64,000 bases of DNA. Source: Sphagnum compactum (taxonomy: Eukaryota; Bryophyta; Sphagnopsida; Sphagnales). Position 1 is the stretch's first letter, and every line of letters starts with the position of its first letter. Below, piece after piece: positions 1 through 16,353 of the stretch. The notes under the pieces are model-generated. The model did no database searches. It saw nothing but the letters and a program-made list of their open reading frames with translations, and was not told where the DNA came from. The stretch lies in assembly GCA_965153455.1 (NCBI GenBank), contig OZ234497.1:6696001-6760000 (forward strand). The letters run 5' to 3'. Made by a program: the position numbers and the translations under genes.

Positions 1-1550
1 TTGATTTAATATGCAAGTAGGGCCTAGTGTATGTAGATAGATAGGTAGGTAGGTAAACCTATTCTATGCACGTAGGCATAAGAATTAACCTAGCCTAAGA
101 AATTATGCTAGGCACCAAGCCTAAAAACCAAGCTTAAACACCAAACTTAAGCTAGGAACCTAGCCTAGCTTAGCCACATAGTTTAACTAACCACCCTAAT
201 TCAATAGCCTAGCTAAATAAGGGGCAAATATAAGAATTTGAACCCTCACCTCCACATTTAGAAACCAAGTCCTTAACCATTACATCATATTTTCAAAAAA
301 CAAAGAATCATGTCATTTTATTGTTTTGGACAATTTATTTTAACTTATCTAGAAAGCTTAGTTTAACTAGTTTATGTTAACTAATCTACCATACCCACCT
401 AATGTACCTATCTTAACTTTTTTGTTACCTACTTAATTACCTAGCTTATATACCTACCTAACTTAATTTATTTACCTACATTGTCATGGACACCAATATA
501 GTACATGGTCACATGATGAATGGAATTTATTCACATGGATTTTCATCCATGACCTTGTAGTTCATTCATAATCCACTTGTAGTTAACTCTCAATTCATTC
601 TTAAGTGAAAATCCTTTAAGGTGTACCACCTAGGATGACAAAGACCTAGTCATTATTGTAATTTTTTTTCCAGTATATCTTGATCCCCATCAAAATTAAT
701 GAGTCAAAAACTATGAAATATTTCATAAATACCATATTTTAAACCACTACAATTTTAGATTCTATCGTCACAAATGTGTTTTTTACATGGTAAGAAAGGA
801 CTAGGTAAAAAATATAAAAATGGGTGACATTATAACAATATTTTGATACACCCTAAAAAAATTGGGCCTTTTTAGATAACTTCTAATTCATTCCAGAGTT
901 CTTATATTCCACTTTTAGTTAACATTTAATCAATTCACAATTAATTCTTAGTTCATTTTTAATTAACTCCTAATTAATTTGTAATTCATTTATAATTAAG
1001 AAGCTTCTTTAAAATCTTCTTTAATTAGTGGGCACATGAAGACTAAATCGGGTGTAGTCATACTAACATGTACCAAAAGCAGTCGTAACCATTGCTTAAT
1101 TTTTGAATTTTGGATTATAAAAACAATAATAATAAATAGATTTTTTTTAATAAAATGTTATTTTGAATACATTATCTCGAAGTAAGTAGGTAGGCTGAGT
1201 AGGTATCTATGTACCTACTCACCCACTTATTAAATCAATCTGCTATTCATTGTGAACACCATTTTGAGTAATCAAAATAACCATAAATAATAAATTTTCA
1301 TATTTATTTAATTATAATATGGATTAGACAAAATTAAATGTCCCCATTGACTAGACCCCCTTTTTTCACTAAAGGTGTATTATGTGACTAAATGTTTGAT
1401 TTGACCAAGTAGTTTATAAAGTCATTTTAGTCAATTGAATTAGTCAAAAGAGACATGTCACTTTAACAATTAGTTAAATGGACCAATTTTTTGGTCAAAA
1501 ATCAAGTTGGAAAGCTTGGAACATCATGATTTGTAATATCGAAGGTGTTT
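1..1550. other. AT-rich intergenic DNA, no gene seen
   Basis: I see no gene here. The stretch is AT-rich with short degenerate TAGG/CCTA-type repeats at 40-60, 100-210, 410-475 and 1180-1230. Runs of 'taattcatt' type words near 890-1010 also look like degenerate tandem sequence. Confidence 0.6.
225..290 (-). repeat. tRNA-derived SINE head or tRNA relic (tentative)
   Basis: Read on the minus strand, 282-270 gives an A-box-like TAATGGTTAAGGA, and 244-236 gives a B-box-like GGTTCAAAT about 25 bases further on. That order and spacing fit the internal RNA polymerase III promoter of a tRNA or tRNA-derived SINE. I could not fold a complete cloverleaf, so it is not called a functional tRNA. The surrounding 1-200 is rich in short CCTAGC/TAGG-type repeats. 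Confidence 0.3.
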
Positions 1551-1559
1551 CATGATGTG

Positions 1560-3560
1560 TGAAATGCAAAGCTTTCATGTGTTGAGTTGGTGGTGGATGC
1601 ACATGGCAAGGTGCATCAAGTCAAATGCAAGGTTTGTACCAAAATAGATGGCAAGGAAAAGTTGTTAGCACTCAATTGGATAGTCTTTGAAAGCATGGTT
1701 GTAAGAGGAAGGCCTTAGTTATAAATCCCAAAAGTATATAAAGATGGTGAGTACTACATGACCAAGGATTTTGTCCATGCCAAAAATGAACATTTGTAGC
1801 TAGGAAGGATACAAATTTTCAACAAGTTTGCCATGTTGTTAGTGGAAAGAGGACAAAAAAATTGGTTTGATGTTCTATTTGTTTCCACATGATGCTAGTT
1901 GAAAGCAAACCTATGATTAATTACAAAAGTATGAGCAAGTTTCTACATTTCCTTGATGTTAAAAACTTTCCAAAAACTCAATAGTCAAATATAGTTGGTT
2001 TGGAGATGTCATCTTGCATGCAAGATGTGGTTGTCAAGAAAGCCAAATCTTTGGTTGAAGGTGTTTTTGGTTCATTTCTTTCTTTTGTGATGAATTTATA
2101 ATTACTGATTAGCAAACCTAAATTTCTATTTTGGCCTATGGTTGAAAATTAGCAACAAATTCATTTGTTATTATGCTTGTACTAAATTGTTGATGGAGCG
2201 ATTTTTGATAATCAAAAACACATTTTGGTGGATGCCATGGTGTTTTTTGGCGATTTGTAAACAATTGCATCTAAACCTATCACATTTGGAGCATACATGG
2301 TGAATGTATTTAAGAGCATCAAAATAGGTGTGATGTTCGAAGTGAAATATCAGAATGCACCATTCATGATTGGTGTACATTATATGAACCACCACACCAA
2401 TTTGGTAGTTTAAATTTTTTCTAAGTTGGGCATTATGGGAAAGACTGAAGATGTGTTGCAAAGTTTATATGCACATTTTTTTCACATCCCAAACAAAACC
2501 TAGGCATTTGGCTAAACTTGCAACATCATGGAAATTGGGGGTTAATGGATTTTGAAAATTTTCAATGCTACTCATAGGTAAAAAACAATTGTCTAAATAT
2601 TGTGCTTTGGTTTTAAAAATGTATTAAAATGCCAACACTATCACATAAGCTACCCATGTTGAAAGGTAAAACAAGTTGATTAATTTCTCTTAATCCCAAC
2701 AATGTTTTGTATGTGATTTTGTTACTATAATCAAGTTGTGTAGAAGAAATTTCTATTGTTTGTACATTGATCCCCAAAATGTTTACATGAACATGTTCAA
2801 TGGGTATTGAAACTTGCTAAATGGGACATCAAATGTGTTGGTGCATGAATGGGCATCTAATTTGAATATTGATTTTGAAAACTTGAATTCATGAATTGTT
2901 ATATGTGTTTGTGTGACTCATGTTATCTTCCAATAAATTATTAACCATGTGCAAATACAATGTTTTGAATTAGTAGCCAAGGTCAATGATGAACTTGAAA
3001 AGCAATTTCTTGCCCAAGATGTGATCAATGTAGCTTTAAGGTTGGTTCACCCACAATATTGTTGAAATTTTCATGTGAATAAACCTTTCCTATTCATATG
3101 GCTATCTTGAAAGGCTTACACTATTAGCCTAAGAAACTTGGATTCACATAAACTTAGATGTTAGCAATTTTTCATGTGAAAATTTTGGACACGTAGTTTT
3201 TTTTTTCAAGATCACAATGATGTCCAATGTTTAATGGGCTATGGACTAGCCCATGGATCTCAATCTAGTGTCTAGACGTTGGAAGAAGATTTTTTTCAAT
3301 GCATTGTTATGTGTTCAACTCTTTGAGTTTGTAAAAGTGGAAGAGTTGATTATGGTTCAAATATGGGATTTGTGCAAGATGAAAAAAATGTTTCAATCTT
3401 GACATTCATGAAGATGAGATTACAAAATCGACTTTGTGAACATTTGGATTTGGTGGTTCATATATTTGCACAACTTTTTTATACCATTGATACCTTTCCT
3501 TATGATGATGCCATCATAGTTTGGACTAATAAGAAAACAAGGAAGGTTCCTTTGACTTGA
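1560..3560 (+). pseudogene. Decayed hAT-like transposase with BED-type zinc finger
   Basis: Several protein blocks on the plus strand line up in order with plant hAT-like transposases of the ZNF862-like type, recognised from memory. At 1623-1690 there is a readable C-x2-C block, CKVCTKIDGKEKLL, as in a BED-type zinc finger. Around 2335-2470 an APFMIGVHYMNHHTNL block is followed by a TEDVLQSLYAHF block. The open stretch 3363-3560 ends with a NRLCEHLDLVVHIF ... FPYDDAI block like the C-terminal part of that family. Many stops and frame changes separate the blocks, so it is inactive. I did not find terminal inverted repeats or an 8-bp target duplication. Confidence 0.45.
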
Positions 3561-5985
3561 TGTGTTCTGGTTTCATTAGTGGCTCACTATCAATTGTTCA
3601 ATGCTACTATGTGATTGGGAAGTTTAAGGTTTTTGAAGTAATATGGTTGTTATATGGTGCAATCCATGAAAACTTTTCATGTTGGAACATCATTGACCCA
3701 CCCTAGTTTTTGTAATGTAAATGTTAGGCATGCTTGCCTCATTTTCTAACATTTATATGCTTTGTTGCTCAATGACAATAGGCATCTAATATGTCTAGGC
3801 TCTTACATTTTCCATTTGTGTCAATGTGCAATGTGTATAAATTTTGACCAAGATTTTATGAAGTTTGTGTTACAAACTTACAACTTTTAAACTCTAGCTT
3901 CTGAGTTCTTACGATGCATCGTAAGTGTATGGGTGTCAAAGGTTTCAAGTGGCAACTTGAATCATGTCACAAACAACCTTCATTTTCCATGATGTTGACC
4001 AATTTGAACTTTATATAAATCTCTCCCCGTTCCTCCCATTTGATTAAGCTCTTTGTATCACTGAACTAATGTGTGGCTTGTAAATAAAGACCATACTACC
4101 ACTAGGTGCAATGTCATCTCTAATTTTCCAACAATCACTAAACAACTCCACAAGTTTCTCTATTGTAACATAAATTCACACTTTGTCAAAATTGAAATAG
4201 CCACTATTCATTTTGTAAGTTTCCTTTGTTGTGGTGCATTCATGACCAAAATTATTGAAAATTTTGAACAATATTTTTTAAGCAAATAGTTTTCATATCT
4301 AGCTATTTAAGGAATGTAATTTGTTTGTTTTGTTTGTCACATTGAGATATGTGAAACCACGACACCTCATTGCACTCTCATATTATATTATTGGAATGTC
4401 CTTGATGATCAAAGGTGCATTGGGGGGGGGGGGGTAGTTTTGTAAATGTTTAGACATATGGTGCAAAAGTATTGAAAACTCAACAAATTGTTTTTCAAAG
4501 AAAATTCAAAACAAAAAAAAATAAATTTAAAACATTTAATGAAATTGAGTCAAGCTCTTGGTACTATACTATTGGAAAGCACTTGATGAGTGGTGGGATT
4601 TCTTGTAAGTGAACAAGTCCAGATGAAAACCGTACATAGGGAAAGCAAAATCTCATCACACATGTTGTTGAGGTTGAGAGTTGGAGAGGATACATTCCTT
4701 TCATTTTAGCCCTTTGTTTTTGTGCCATCATTGCATTGAGATAAAAATCCCATACAAGACCCCAAAAAAAAACAAGGGAGGCCCCTAATTCCATGACACG
4801 TGTCAAATTGAACACCCTACATATTCAGAAGAAGATCAGTACTATATTTTTAATATTAATTATTTAAAATTAAAAATATTTAAATTAAATAAATTTTAAA
4901 ATAAATTTTTTAAATTAAAAAAAAACAAAGACTTTCCTTTTTGTATGGGATTGTGCAGTTGGGTAGTTTTTTTTTAATTATTAGGGTACGAACTATTTTA
5001 TTATTTCGTCCGGGAGAATAGTAGTTTTCATTCGGTACGATCGTTTTGAGGAATGTTCATACGAGGTTACTATAAACTCCAAATTCACTTTATGTGAAAA
5101 GTATCGAACTTGCCATAAGTGGGCGAACCGTCGTACGCACGCGCACTTGTCATTAGCATGTGCAATTTTTTGATGATGATGATGTAGTAACCTTTTTTGT
5201 CAAACTTAAAGCACCCATCCGGCCGGAAATGGGTGTTTTTTTTTTTTTTTTTTTTCCTCAATGCAATGCTGGCTCCGTAGAAGGCTGTCAACATGCCTGG
5301 TTTTCCTGGTTTTGCGCTCCACGTCCATATCCTCAAAAACTTTCCGAACAATATTAAATTAAACCCAGTGCCAGAAAAGAAGAAGTTGACAAAGTATTGC
5401 TCGAGCGAGCTTATTACCTTGTATAATAATATTCGCATCAAAGAGGTTGCACGTCAATCTTTGCCCCCATGAAATTGGCTTAATTGTAGCTCGGAGGGAG
5501 TATCCACGGATGCCCCGGACACAAGATTCGCATCATTGCTCCGATACCTCTTGTCTTCCCCCCCCCCCCCCCCCACCGACCCTTTTTTTGGGCCCCTCTT
5601 CTATCCCCAAGATTCCATAGCTTTGGTATTGCGGTTATCGTTTTAAGTGATGTTCATTGCACACCGCGAATAGTTATTATTAGTTTTGAAATTTCCTCTG
5701 ATACCCACCTGGTACCCGGCGGGTACACTGCCCAGTTACCATGGAGGGCACCTTGTGAAGCACTCGGAGAAAATTTGTAGTGTATGTATGTGGAGGGCAC
5801 CTTATATCCATCAATTTCCTTCCTAGAAATCAGGAGGGATATTATGCGCACTCCTAAAAGGATGCGAGAGAAAGTATGCCTACTTTAAGTAGGTGTAAGA
5901 ACCCTCCCACTATTGAGGAGTAGGCATAAGAACCCCTCCCCCATTCATATGCCTGGTGATCTACATAGGTTTGGGGTTCATGATC
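3561..5985. other. Intergenic DNA, no gene seen
   Basis: This stretch is AT-rich without a convincing gene. It holds homopolymer runs (G near 4423-4434, T near 5230-5255, C near 5558-5574). A strongly A/T-only stretch at 4840-4930 is followed by a more CpG-containing stretch at about 4980-5650, which suggests a different origin. Confidence 0.5.
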
Positions 5986-5987
5986 AA

Positions 5988-6102
5988 TTTTGCCATGTGC
6001 TTTACGAGAGTGGTAAAGCCCATCGGTGAGGGACACAATCACAACAGCTCCTCCAGGCAGTCCTGAAATCTTATCTCTGCATGATGGATTTTTTTGCATT
6101 CT
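5988..6102 (-). pseudogene. Possible orphan exon resembling a vWA-domain segment
   Basis: On the minus strand the open frame contains GLPGGAVVIVSLTDGL. This resembles the central beta-strand and LTDG turn of von Willebrand factor A domains. I could not find the preceding MIDAS strand (DxSGS) or following exons nearby, so at most this is a gene fragment. The match is short and could be chance. Confidence 0.15.
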
Positions 6103-8164
6103 TCTGGCAACTACACTAGAATTGCATTAAGAATTACATCATTTATGCATGACAACGGAAAAACAATCTCTAAAAGTGCAGTCTCAAATCTGACTACCAA
6201 AAGAAATTATAAGAACGGAAAATGCTAGTTGAGTTGAGGGCAATGCAAATCTCATTCTACTGATGGAAGGATACAATAAAAAATCGAGATCTTTAACTAC
6301 AGGGTTTGCAATTGAATGAAATGCACATTCAAAAAATTATGGCAGAGAGGATGCACCATCAGGGGCTGCAAGCTTTATGACTGCATTCACAAAGTCCTCA
6401 TGAAGCTCTGGTCCCAGTTTTGTAAGTTCCCATGTTAGCCACACAGATCCGCATCTACACAAACCGTTCCCTCAATTGCTACTGGCACTCAACTGTTGAA
6501 CTAAAACCGGAGCTAGTTTAGACCTCAAAATAAAACTACAGTACAATAGAGCATCAATTGTGGCACCCAAACACGCAAATTCACTGATAAGCAAATAAAG
6601 CACCAACCAAATAAAAAAACTTACATCAGGAAAGATGCACATCAGTCCAGAGCAGATCCAAAACCTCAGCTGGCTTGAAGCAGCACAGAGGTCAAGAACT
6701 CCAAAAACCCCCAAAAACCAAAACCTTTGGACTATTCAGGGCTTCAGCTACTCAGACAGTCGTTTTCAAATTGAATCCAAGGCACAACATTCCAATAGCT
6801 ATTTGAGTTCAGGAGGATTCCGTGAATCTATACAAAATTTGAGACAAACAGGCTCATCAGGAAAGCGTCCTCAGATTTATTTGCTAGGAACTCAGATTCT
6901 ACAAAGAACATCAAGCAACTCTCATCTGAGTCATGAAATAACAAGGCACAGGAAGCAAGTGTGAAGCCCATTTAGGTGATCTTCGTGGCCATCATTTGCC
7001 AGCCCAGACACTGAAAACAAGGAAAGACACACAACACACCTTATTAAACTATAGATTGGGTATTGACATGAGAGGAGAATTGAGGGAAATGGCAAATGAA
7101 ATTCCCAAGACTTCCAATGTCTCCCATCACTCTCCCTCAATCATCCCCTCTAAACAGAGAGGACAAATTCAAAGACATTTCTCAATCTTGACTATGAGTT
7201 TATTGGTACTTTATACCAACAACTTCACCTAACATTGTTGTCCAAAGCACATCATACTTCATCATGTCTCCTCCAAAAAGTGAATGAAACTGCTTCTAAC
7301 CTGCAGTCATAGGCAGGATTGTCATTTTCTGCCACCATGGCCCAGGCTCCTTTCTACACTTTGTTCTGCAGTCCATACATGTCTTCATCTCTCCCAGGTT
7401 GAGAAGAATGCAGACACAGCTCATGGTACTACTGACGAAGCTCATAGCCACAACTTGGTAAAATTGGTCCACGTACTGCTGACCACACATACACATCAAG
7501 ATCATTTGCATGGATCCTGTGCTGCTCCTTGTTCAATTATTATCTCACACCAAACCATCTATAAGCCCAGAAGCAAAACATAGGCCACACATTCACAGCC
7601 CAAATTGAGGGCCAACTTTGATAGACCAGCAATATCACAATCTTATGTTGTCTAAAATGACCTATACCCAAAGTTACCAATCTCTTTCTCAACAAAATCC
7701 AATCACCAATCCTTTCCCCAAATGGAAAAAGGTCTTCCATCAACAGCTGGGTAGATGAACATCGAGCCTGCCTGCCTCACAATAATGTCCCCTTCTCTGG
7801 ATGTAGCTAACCCATCACAGATGCCTTGATTTGATAGAATTGCTGCAAATCCCCAGACAAATCACTGTACATTCAAGTCTGTCCCTTTTTCTATGTGTTG
7901 CAGCAACATCAACTAACTTAAGATTCACCATTGCCCCCATATATTCAAAGGAACCTTCATCACATCTGTTTATATCCTGCTCTCATAAGTTGAAAGCTCA
8001 AAATGCCAGATTAACCACTGGTTCTAACGTCAACCACTACAAAGCAACAGCAACTTAATGATAATCACTCGGCTGTGGAGTTGATTCTCACCGAGCATTC
8101 CAAACAGGGATAATGTAAAGAACAAGAGCACTAGTTTGGAAGGAAGCCAATAATGAAACCAGCT
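6103..8164. other. 3' flank of snurportin gene, no coding signal recognised
   Basis: The stretch has moderate GC and several short open frames on both strands. None gives a family I recognise, and none shows paired splice signals with conserved sequence. Part of it is presumably 3' untranslated sequence of the snurportin gene, whose stop is at 8165-8167. Confidence 0.4.
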
Positions 8165-11100
8165 TCAGCATGCCATTGATGTGTCACCATCATCATCAGA
8201 AGCTTCAATAGCCACCAGCAAATCAGTGATTGTCAAAGGTGAATGCCTTGCTGCATACTGGAACAGAATCTGCTGATCAAATAAATTTTCTGTCAGGATG
8301 CAAAGAACTCTTCAAACATATTTCTTGTTAACCTACGAGAAAAGTAGAACCTAGTTCTCTTGAATAGCAGCTTCCATGACAACCAGCCTATCCTGATAAT
8401 TGTAACCTAACTTACCTAGAGACAAGAAAGTTATCCCAACTCCATACAACCCACCTTAACTTCTTCCAAAAGTTTGTATCTATGAGTTTGCAAAGAAAAC
8501 TCCACAATGACACTTAAAAGGTAACCATTGTGTTAATTCCAGCAAAACCCAAAACTAACAAGACAAGAATGAGTGCAGTTGTAACTCATAACCTTATATG
8601 AGTGTCACTCACAAACTAACAAAGCACATATCTAGAAATTGCAGAGAAAACTCCACAAAAACGCTTTGAAGGTAACATGATAATAAGTGCAGTCATAACC
8701 TTATGAGAGTTGCTCACAAAGTGTCAGACCATCACCTTTTTCCAGAAGTATTAAATTACAAAATACCTTTTGAATCTGTAGTTAGGCTTCAAAAGGTCCA
8801 AACACTACTCATTAGTATTCTGTTCTACTCCTAGCATGCAAAAGGGTAAACATTTGAAAGCTTTACCTTGGTGCAACTATCTGCACCACCTGCACGATTC
8901 TTACTGGCCAGACCTTGAAAATGGATGTCAGCCACCACAGGTTTGCCATCCATGATGCTAATTCCTTGGTCCCCAATAGCAAAACGCAAGAGATCCCCAG
9001 GCTTTAAGTACTGTGCATTCTGCAACCAGCCCCAAGACTAGACATCAGGTTAAGGCATTGCATACGGCACAGTCACTGAGCAACTGGAGATCAGTGAAAC
9101 AAGTTTGCAAAGAAGCTACAACAGTATTCCAACCTCAAATTTTCTCTGATCAAGTGAGTCAAAACATGAGAGCAATTATATATACTGTCAGCAAAAAAAC
9201 AGTGCTGAGGAAGCACCTGCTGAAGAAAGTCTGAGGGCAAGGAGCCCAAAACAGTAGGTGGCTGATCACTGGTTACTACAGTGCCATCACTGCAGAGCTC
9301 TAACACCACCTGCACTCCACCCAGCCATGTCCCATGAGAAGGAAACTGGGAGAAGAAAGTGGTTGACAAGCTCAGTTCTAAAGTGATAGACCTGACACCA
9401 TGTAAAGCACTAAAGAACTCTCCTGGTGTATTTTGAGAGCACCTTATACACATTTTTAGATTTTTTGACTTGTAGTGTATGCTTTTAGAATTACATTTTT
9501 AAAGTTTCAAAATTGTTATTATTGATGTTCAACTTTACAATTTTAGGGTTTCTAGTTTTAAATGGTTCCACAATTAGGTTTTTGTTTTTACTTTTGATCT
9601 TAAGGAATTTAATTTAAAATTAGGGTTTTAGGTATTAAGGTTTATATTTTTTGACTTGTAGTGTATACTTTTAGAATTATGTTTTTAAGGTAGACCTTGA
9701 TCCTAGATGCAATTGCCACTGGTTTCTGTCAATTGCTGGGAAGCACTGGCATAGATACACCTCAAATTCCAAAGTTTCCAAACTGTGTAAAATTCTGAAG
9801 TATCTCTGCATCAGTGCATGTATTTACTATGTGTGAGCCTAACATATCCAAATTTGAGCACAATGATAGCCAATCTCGACAGAAGGCTGAGTGCAGACCC
9901 CTAATGCTTGTAGACAGAACAAGAGAAAGGTATCCAACAAGAAACCCACGCAGGGTCAATAACATGACAAAATCAATAATATTAAGGGACTGAGGAACCT
10001 GATGAAATCCTACAGACCTGTTGGTGAGCAGGAACATTCCCCTGGCTGTCGGTGTCAAACAGATAAAGGCTGCACTCAGCATCCTTCCAAAGTAACACTA
10101 GAGGGGTGAGACCCATTTGGTAATGGGCATGTCTGTCATTCCCAGTTGGTCCCCACCACCACCAAAGACGACACCAAGGGTTGCATCAAAAGCATTCAGC
10201 ATTCATCCAGCATTGCTCTAAACCGACTGGTAGCAACATTGACCTGGAGGTCTGGTTCCAAGAAACAAAAGATGAAAATGTGATCATTTTGTCTCTACAC
10301 AAAGAATTTGAAGATTGCCTTCCCTCTCTTGACATACTGTCCAGCACTAGGTTAGACTTCAGAACCCCTAAGCCAACTTAGGTAGCTACATCAGCACAAA
10401 GAGAGGGGGAAGAGAGAGAGAGGGGACCTGTTGACAAAAAGAAGCCCATCTCTCACAAATGCCACAGAGCCAGTATAAACTGCCTCTAGACTGGCTGCGT
10501 TGCACTCAAAGACAGGGACGACACTGAAGCGATAGCGATGATGAGCCGTTGGAGGGTTAAGTGCACCAGTCTCAGCCAGTTTTGTAGTCATCCAAAAAAA
10601 ACGGAACTCAGCACTGCAGTCGTACAGAGAGTAGCCCCGCCAGCACATCATGTCCACCACATAATAAGTTTTGTCAGGCTGCCAGATTACAACCCAAACA
10701 ATCAGAACTATAATAAAAGAACTCAACATAAAGCTGAAGATTTTCTCATAGCAAATAGATATTCTCAAAGGCAATTATGTTGAGAACCTCCATGAAGCTT
10801 CTATAGATACAGAGCATCAATGGGAACTTAGACACTTGAGTCTGAGACCATGCCTTAGTGCCTCCCCTTTGAACCTAAGACCCCTGAGTCATGGACTTGA
10901 ATTAACAACTGTCCTTATACTTAGCTTAAAGATTGTGCCCCAGATAAGGTTCAAAGATGAGAACCCTACTGCATGAAAGATACAGTCAAGGATACAGTAG
11001 ACATGGGATGCCGCTGCAACATCACGAGTCCGTGCACCATTGGGCAGTGCAGAAGGGAAGCAATGCAATATGCGGCCATTCCGTTGACGGCTTATGGTAC

Positions 11101-12349
11101 TACCATTGGCTGCTATAACAAGACACCGCTGGCCTGCTGGCCTTGCCATTATACACCTGCAACCCAAAAGATCACAGAACATGACACTTTTCTCAACCAA
11201 CAGATCCATAAAACAGAATATTTAATTTTCAAAAAGAGCATAACCTCTCTCTGGCAATCCAGCACCCAGAATAGAGTGCTTGTGCAAAGAACAGACCTCA
11301 ATCTGCCCTCCCATGCAGATTGAGGTTTGTTCTTTGCACAAGCACTCTATTCTGGGTGCTGGATTGCAACACGGTATCACAAATAGCCTATTGAAAGAAT
11401 AACTGTGTTCTTGTAGAGCACTTTTGAGGGCTCTCAACTGCCCCTTTGGAGAATATAAGGAAACTTGAAAGAGTATGCTCATATGTACCAATCTTTCTTG
11501 AGATTGATGGGTATGTCAACCATCCATTCAGGGAGCATCAACTGCTGTGAATAGAATTCTCTAGCTTTGCCCCCCTTGAGCTTGGTCCCTTCCAAAATAC
11601 CTTTTCTCTTGCTTCCAGGACTGCTATCTGTGTCTTCCAATCCCTCCTGTCCACCACATCCCCCCCCCCCAAAGGGTAAGCTACACTGAATTGCAATTCC
11701 AGATGTATGGGAAGATTATTCTGAATTTGTACACGCTAGTTCCATGCATCAGAAGTGCTTGGCACATTTTGATCCAAAAACCTAAACCCTAAACAGACTT
11801 TGGAACCAGCAGAGAAGAACTCGCTGCTGATATCGATCCCAGAAAAAAACAAGATTTAATGCGATTGTTAGGAGACACTGACCTGCGTGTCATCTCCCTC
11901 ATCAATTTTTCCTGCTTCCTCGACCTCAGGAACACTTGGGCCCTGAAACAACAACAACTCCGCACGATCGATCATCCTGTCGGACTGCCATATGGCTGGA
12001 ACACAGTCATGAGAAGACAGACAGATATGAATGTGACCAACCCCTAAACGAAACAAATACCAACACAAAGCAAAAGCAAAAGCAAAAAAGCAAGGGGACC
12101 AAAACTGCTTACCTGAAACAACATTGAATCCTGCTGATCCAAACTACGACTGCAATCATCATCGTGTGCCGCATCATCCCACTGAGAAGGAGAAGACGGG
12201 GGGCTGAAACCAGATGCCAGCTGACGAGCGTGCTGCTGTAGGTCACGGCGACTTTGTTTCTGCCGTTCCAGAGCAATTTCACGCCGCCGTTGCTGGTCCG
12301 AGATGCTTCGCTTGTGCACGCGAGGAGGCACCCCCGCCTGCCCCGCCAT
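8165..12349 (-). CDS. SNUPN: Snurportin-1-like snRNP nuclear import adaptor
   Basis: Snurportin binds the trimethylguanosine cap of spliceosomal snRNAs in the cytoplasm and bridges the snRNP to importin-beta. I built nine exons in consistent phase: 12113-12349, 11883-11942, 11489-11544, 10970-11156, 10428-10678, 10018-10132, 9217-9309, 8867-9019 and 8165-8269. They encode 418 residues. Residues about 9-45 are a basic, arginine-rich importin-beta-binding region (QQRRREIALERQKQSRRDL). The cap-binding domain follows: LPEW at 103-106, AGQRCLVIAANGST, the hallmark TYYVVDMMCWRG, then YQMGLTPLVLLWKD. W106 and W279 sit where, by my memory of the human protein, the two cap-stacking tryptophans lie. 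The C-terminus is acidic, as in plant homologues. An in-frame ATG 18 bases upstream (12367) is possible. The gene is divergent from RuvB-like 2. Confidence 0.9.
9455..9693. repeat. AT-rich insert flanked by about 45-bp direct repeats in snurportin intron
   Basis: The intron between exons 6 and 7 contains an AT-rich block. A segment with ttttttgacttgtagtgta at about 9458-9500 recurs at about 9648-9693, with roughly 85-90 percent identity by eye. The intervening 150 bases contain several TTTAGGGTT-like words. It may be a small transposon relic or a local duplication. Confidence 0.5.
11255..11366. repeat. Near-perfect 52-bp inverted repeat (hairpin) in snurportin intron 3
   Basis: The left arm is 11255-11306 and the right arm 11315-11366, separated by an 8-base loop. 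By eye the arms are complementary over all 52 positions except one, which would be a G-U wobble in RNA. It lies inside the intron between exons 3 and 4 of the snurportin gene. A tail-to-tail duplication, a short MITE or a small-RNA precursor are all possible. Confidence 0.9.
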
Positions 12350-15437
<3,088 letters not shown>

Positions 15438-16353
15438 ACTGTGTCAGCAGGGTTTTGTGGAGCTTGCTGTATTTTATACTGTTGGGATATGAACCTTGAA
15501 ACTGTAAAGTTTTTGTGCTTGTAGTACTTTTGATCAGAATATTTTTCAAATCTTGAGCATTCAATTTGATAAATGTTGAGATGTACAACCTCATCAAGAG
15601 TTCCCCAGATTGGTGAAGTCACACTTCTGACACCAAACTCATATCCTTAGCTTGGGAGGGACAAATAGATTTAATTACCATAACACGGAACCTGAAAGTT
15701 AGTTGCCCAACCTATGCTTGAATGTGTGACTGAGGGGTGGCTGCATCAGCTTGCGGTAAATAAAGCCAATTCTAGTTGTTGAGCTCAAGCTCAATGCCTT
15801 AGTGGGTTGTAAGTCCATGTCAGTTTACTATGCACATTGTCAAATCTTCATTTCCTTGTAGAACATCCAGCCAGGAACTTTTTCATGCATGATATGGCTC
15901 TTGAGTGCTAGCCAACATCATGACTAAGTCTTGCTGTTGCTTCTTGAAATCAATGATTCTATATCAGAGCCAGGCCTTCGATTTTTTTGTGTGATTAACT
16001 GTGGTTCTAAATCAGAGCCGGGTATTTGATTGTTGGGAGAAGCGCGGTCATGAGCCCTAAGAACCGCCCTAATACCCAGATATGGTTGGTCACAGGCAAG
16101 AAGTTGTTAACCGGAGGGTATTAAAAAGAACTAACCGGCCAACACTGGCTTGGTGCCAGTTTGCAGTAACCGCACACCGCTGGTTTGAACTTTGAACATG
16201 GCGAGGTGGTTATGAGTTTCAATTGGAAAAACAAAAAAATTTGAAGGATTTGGAGGGATACAGACGCTCTGAGAGAGAGAGAGAGAGAGGAACAGATCTG
16301 AGAAAGCAAGGAGAAAAGGGGGAGGAGAAAGGGCTGGGGAATTGCGGGAGGAG
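15438..16353. other. Intergenic region between RuvBL2 and the BSD gene
   Basis: This holds the 3' untranslated region of RuvBL2 (an AATAAA overlaps its stop) and the promoter/5' leader of the BSD gene. The leader includes a short GA repeat at about 16270-16290. No separate gene is recognised. Confidence 0.5.

Noticed and set aside
4423-5574. Long G, T and C homopolymer runs
   Set aside because: Short mononucleotide runs are common in AT-rich plant DNA and may include sequencing length errors. No function can be argued.
12044-12130. Hydrophobic tail (LAFLLLLLLCVGICF) after snurportin exon 1
   Set aside because: It lies past a good donor at 12112-12111 and is intron read-through. Splicing to exon 2 keeps the frame.
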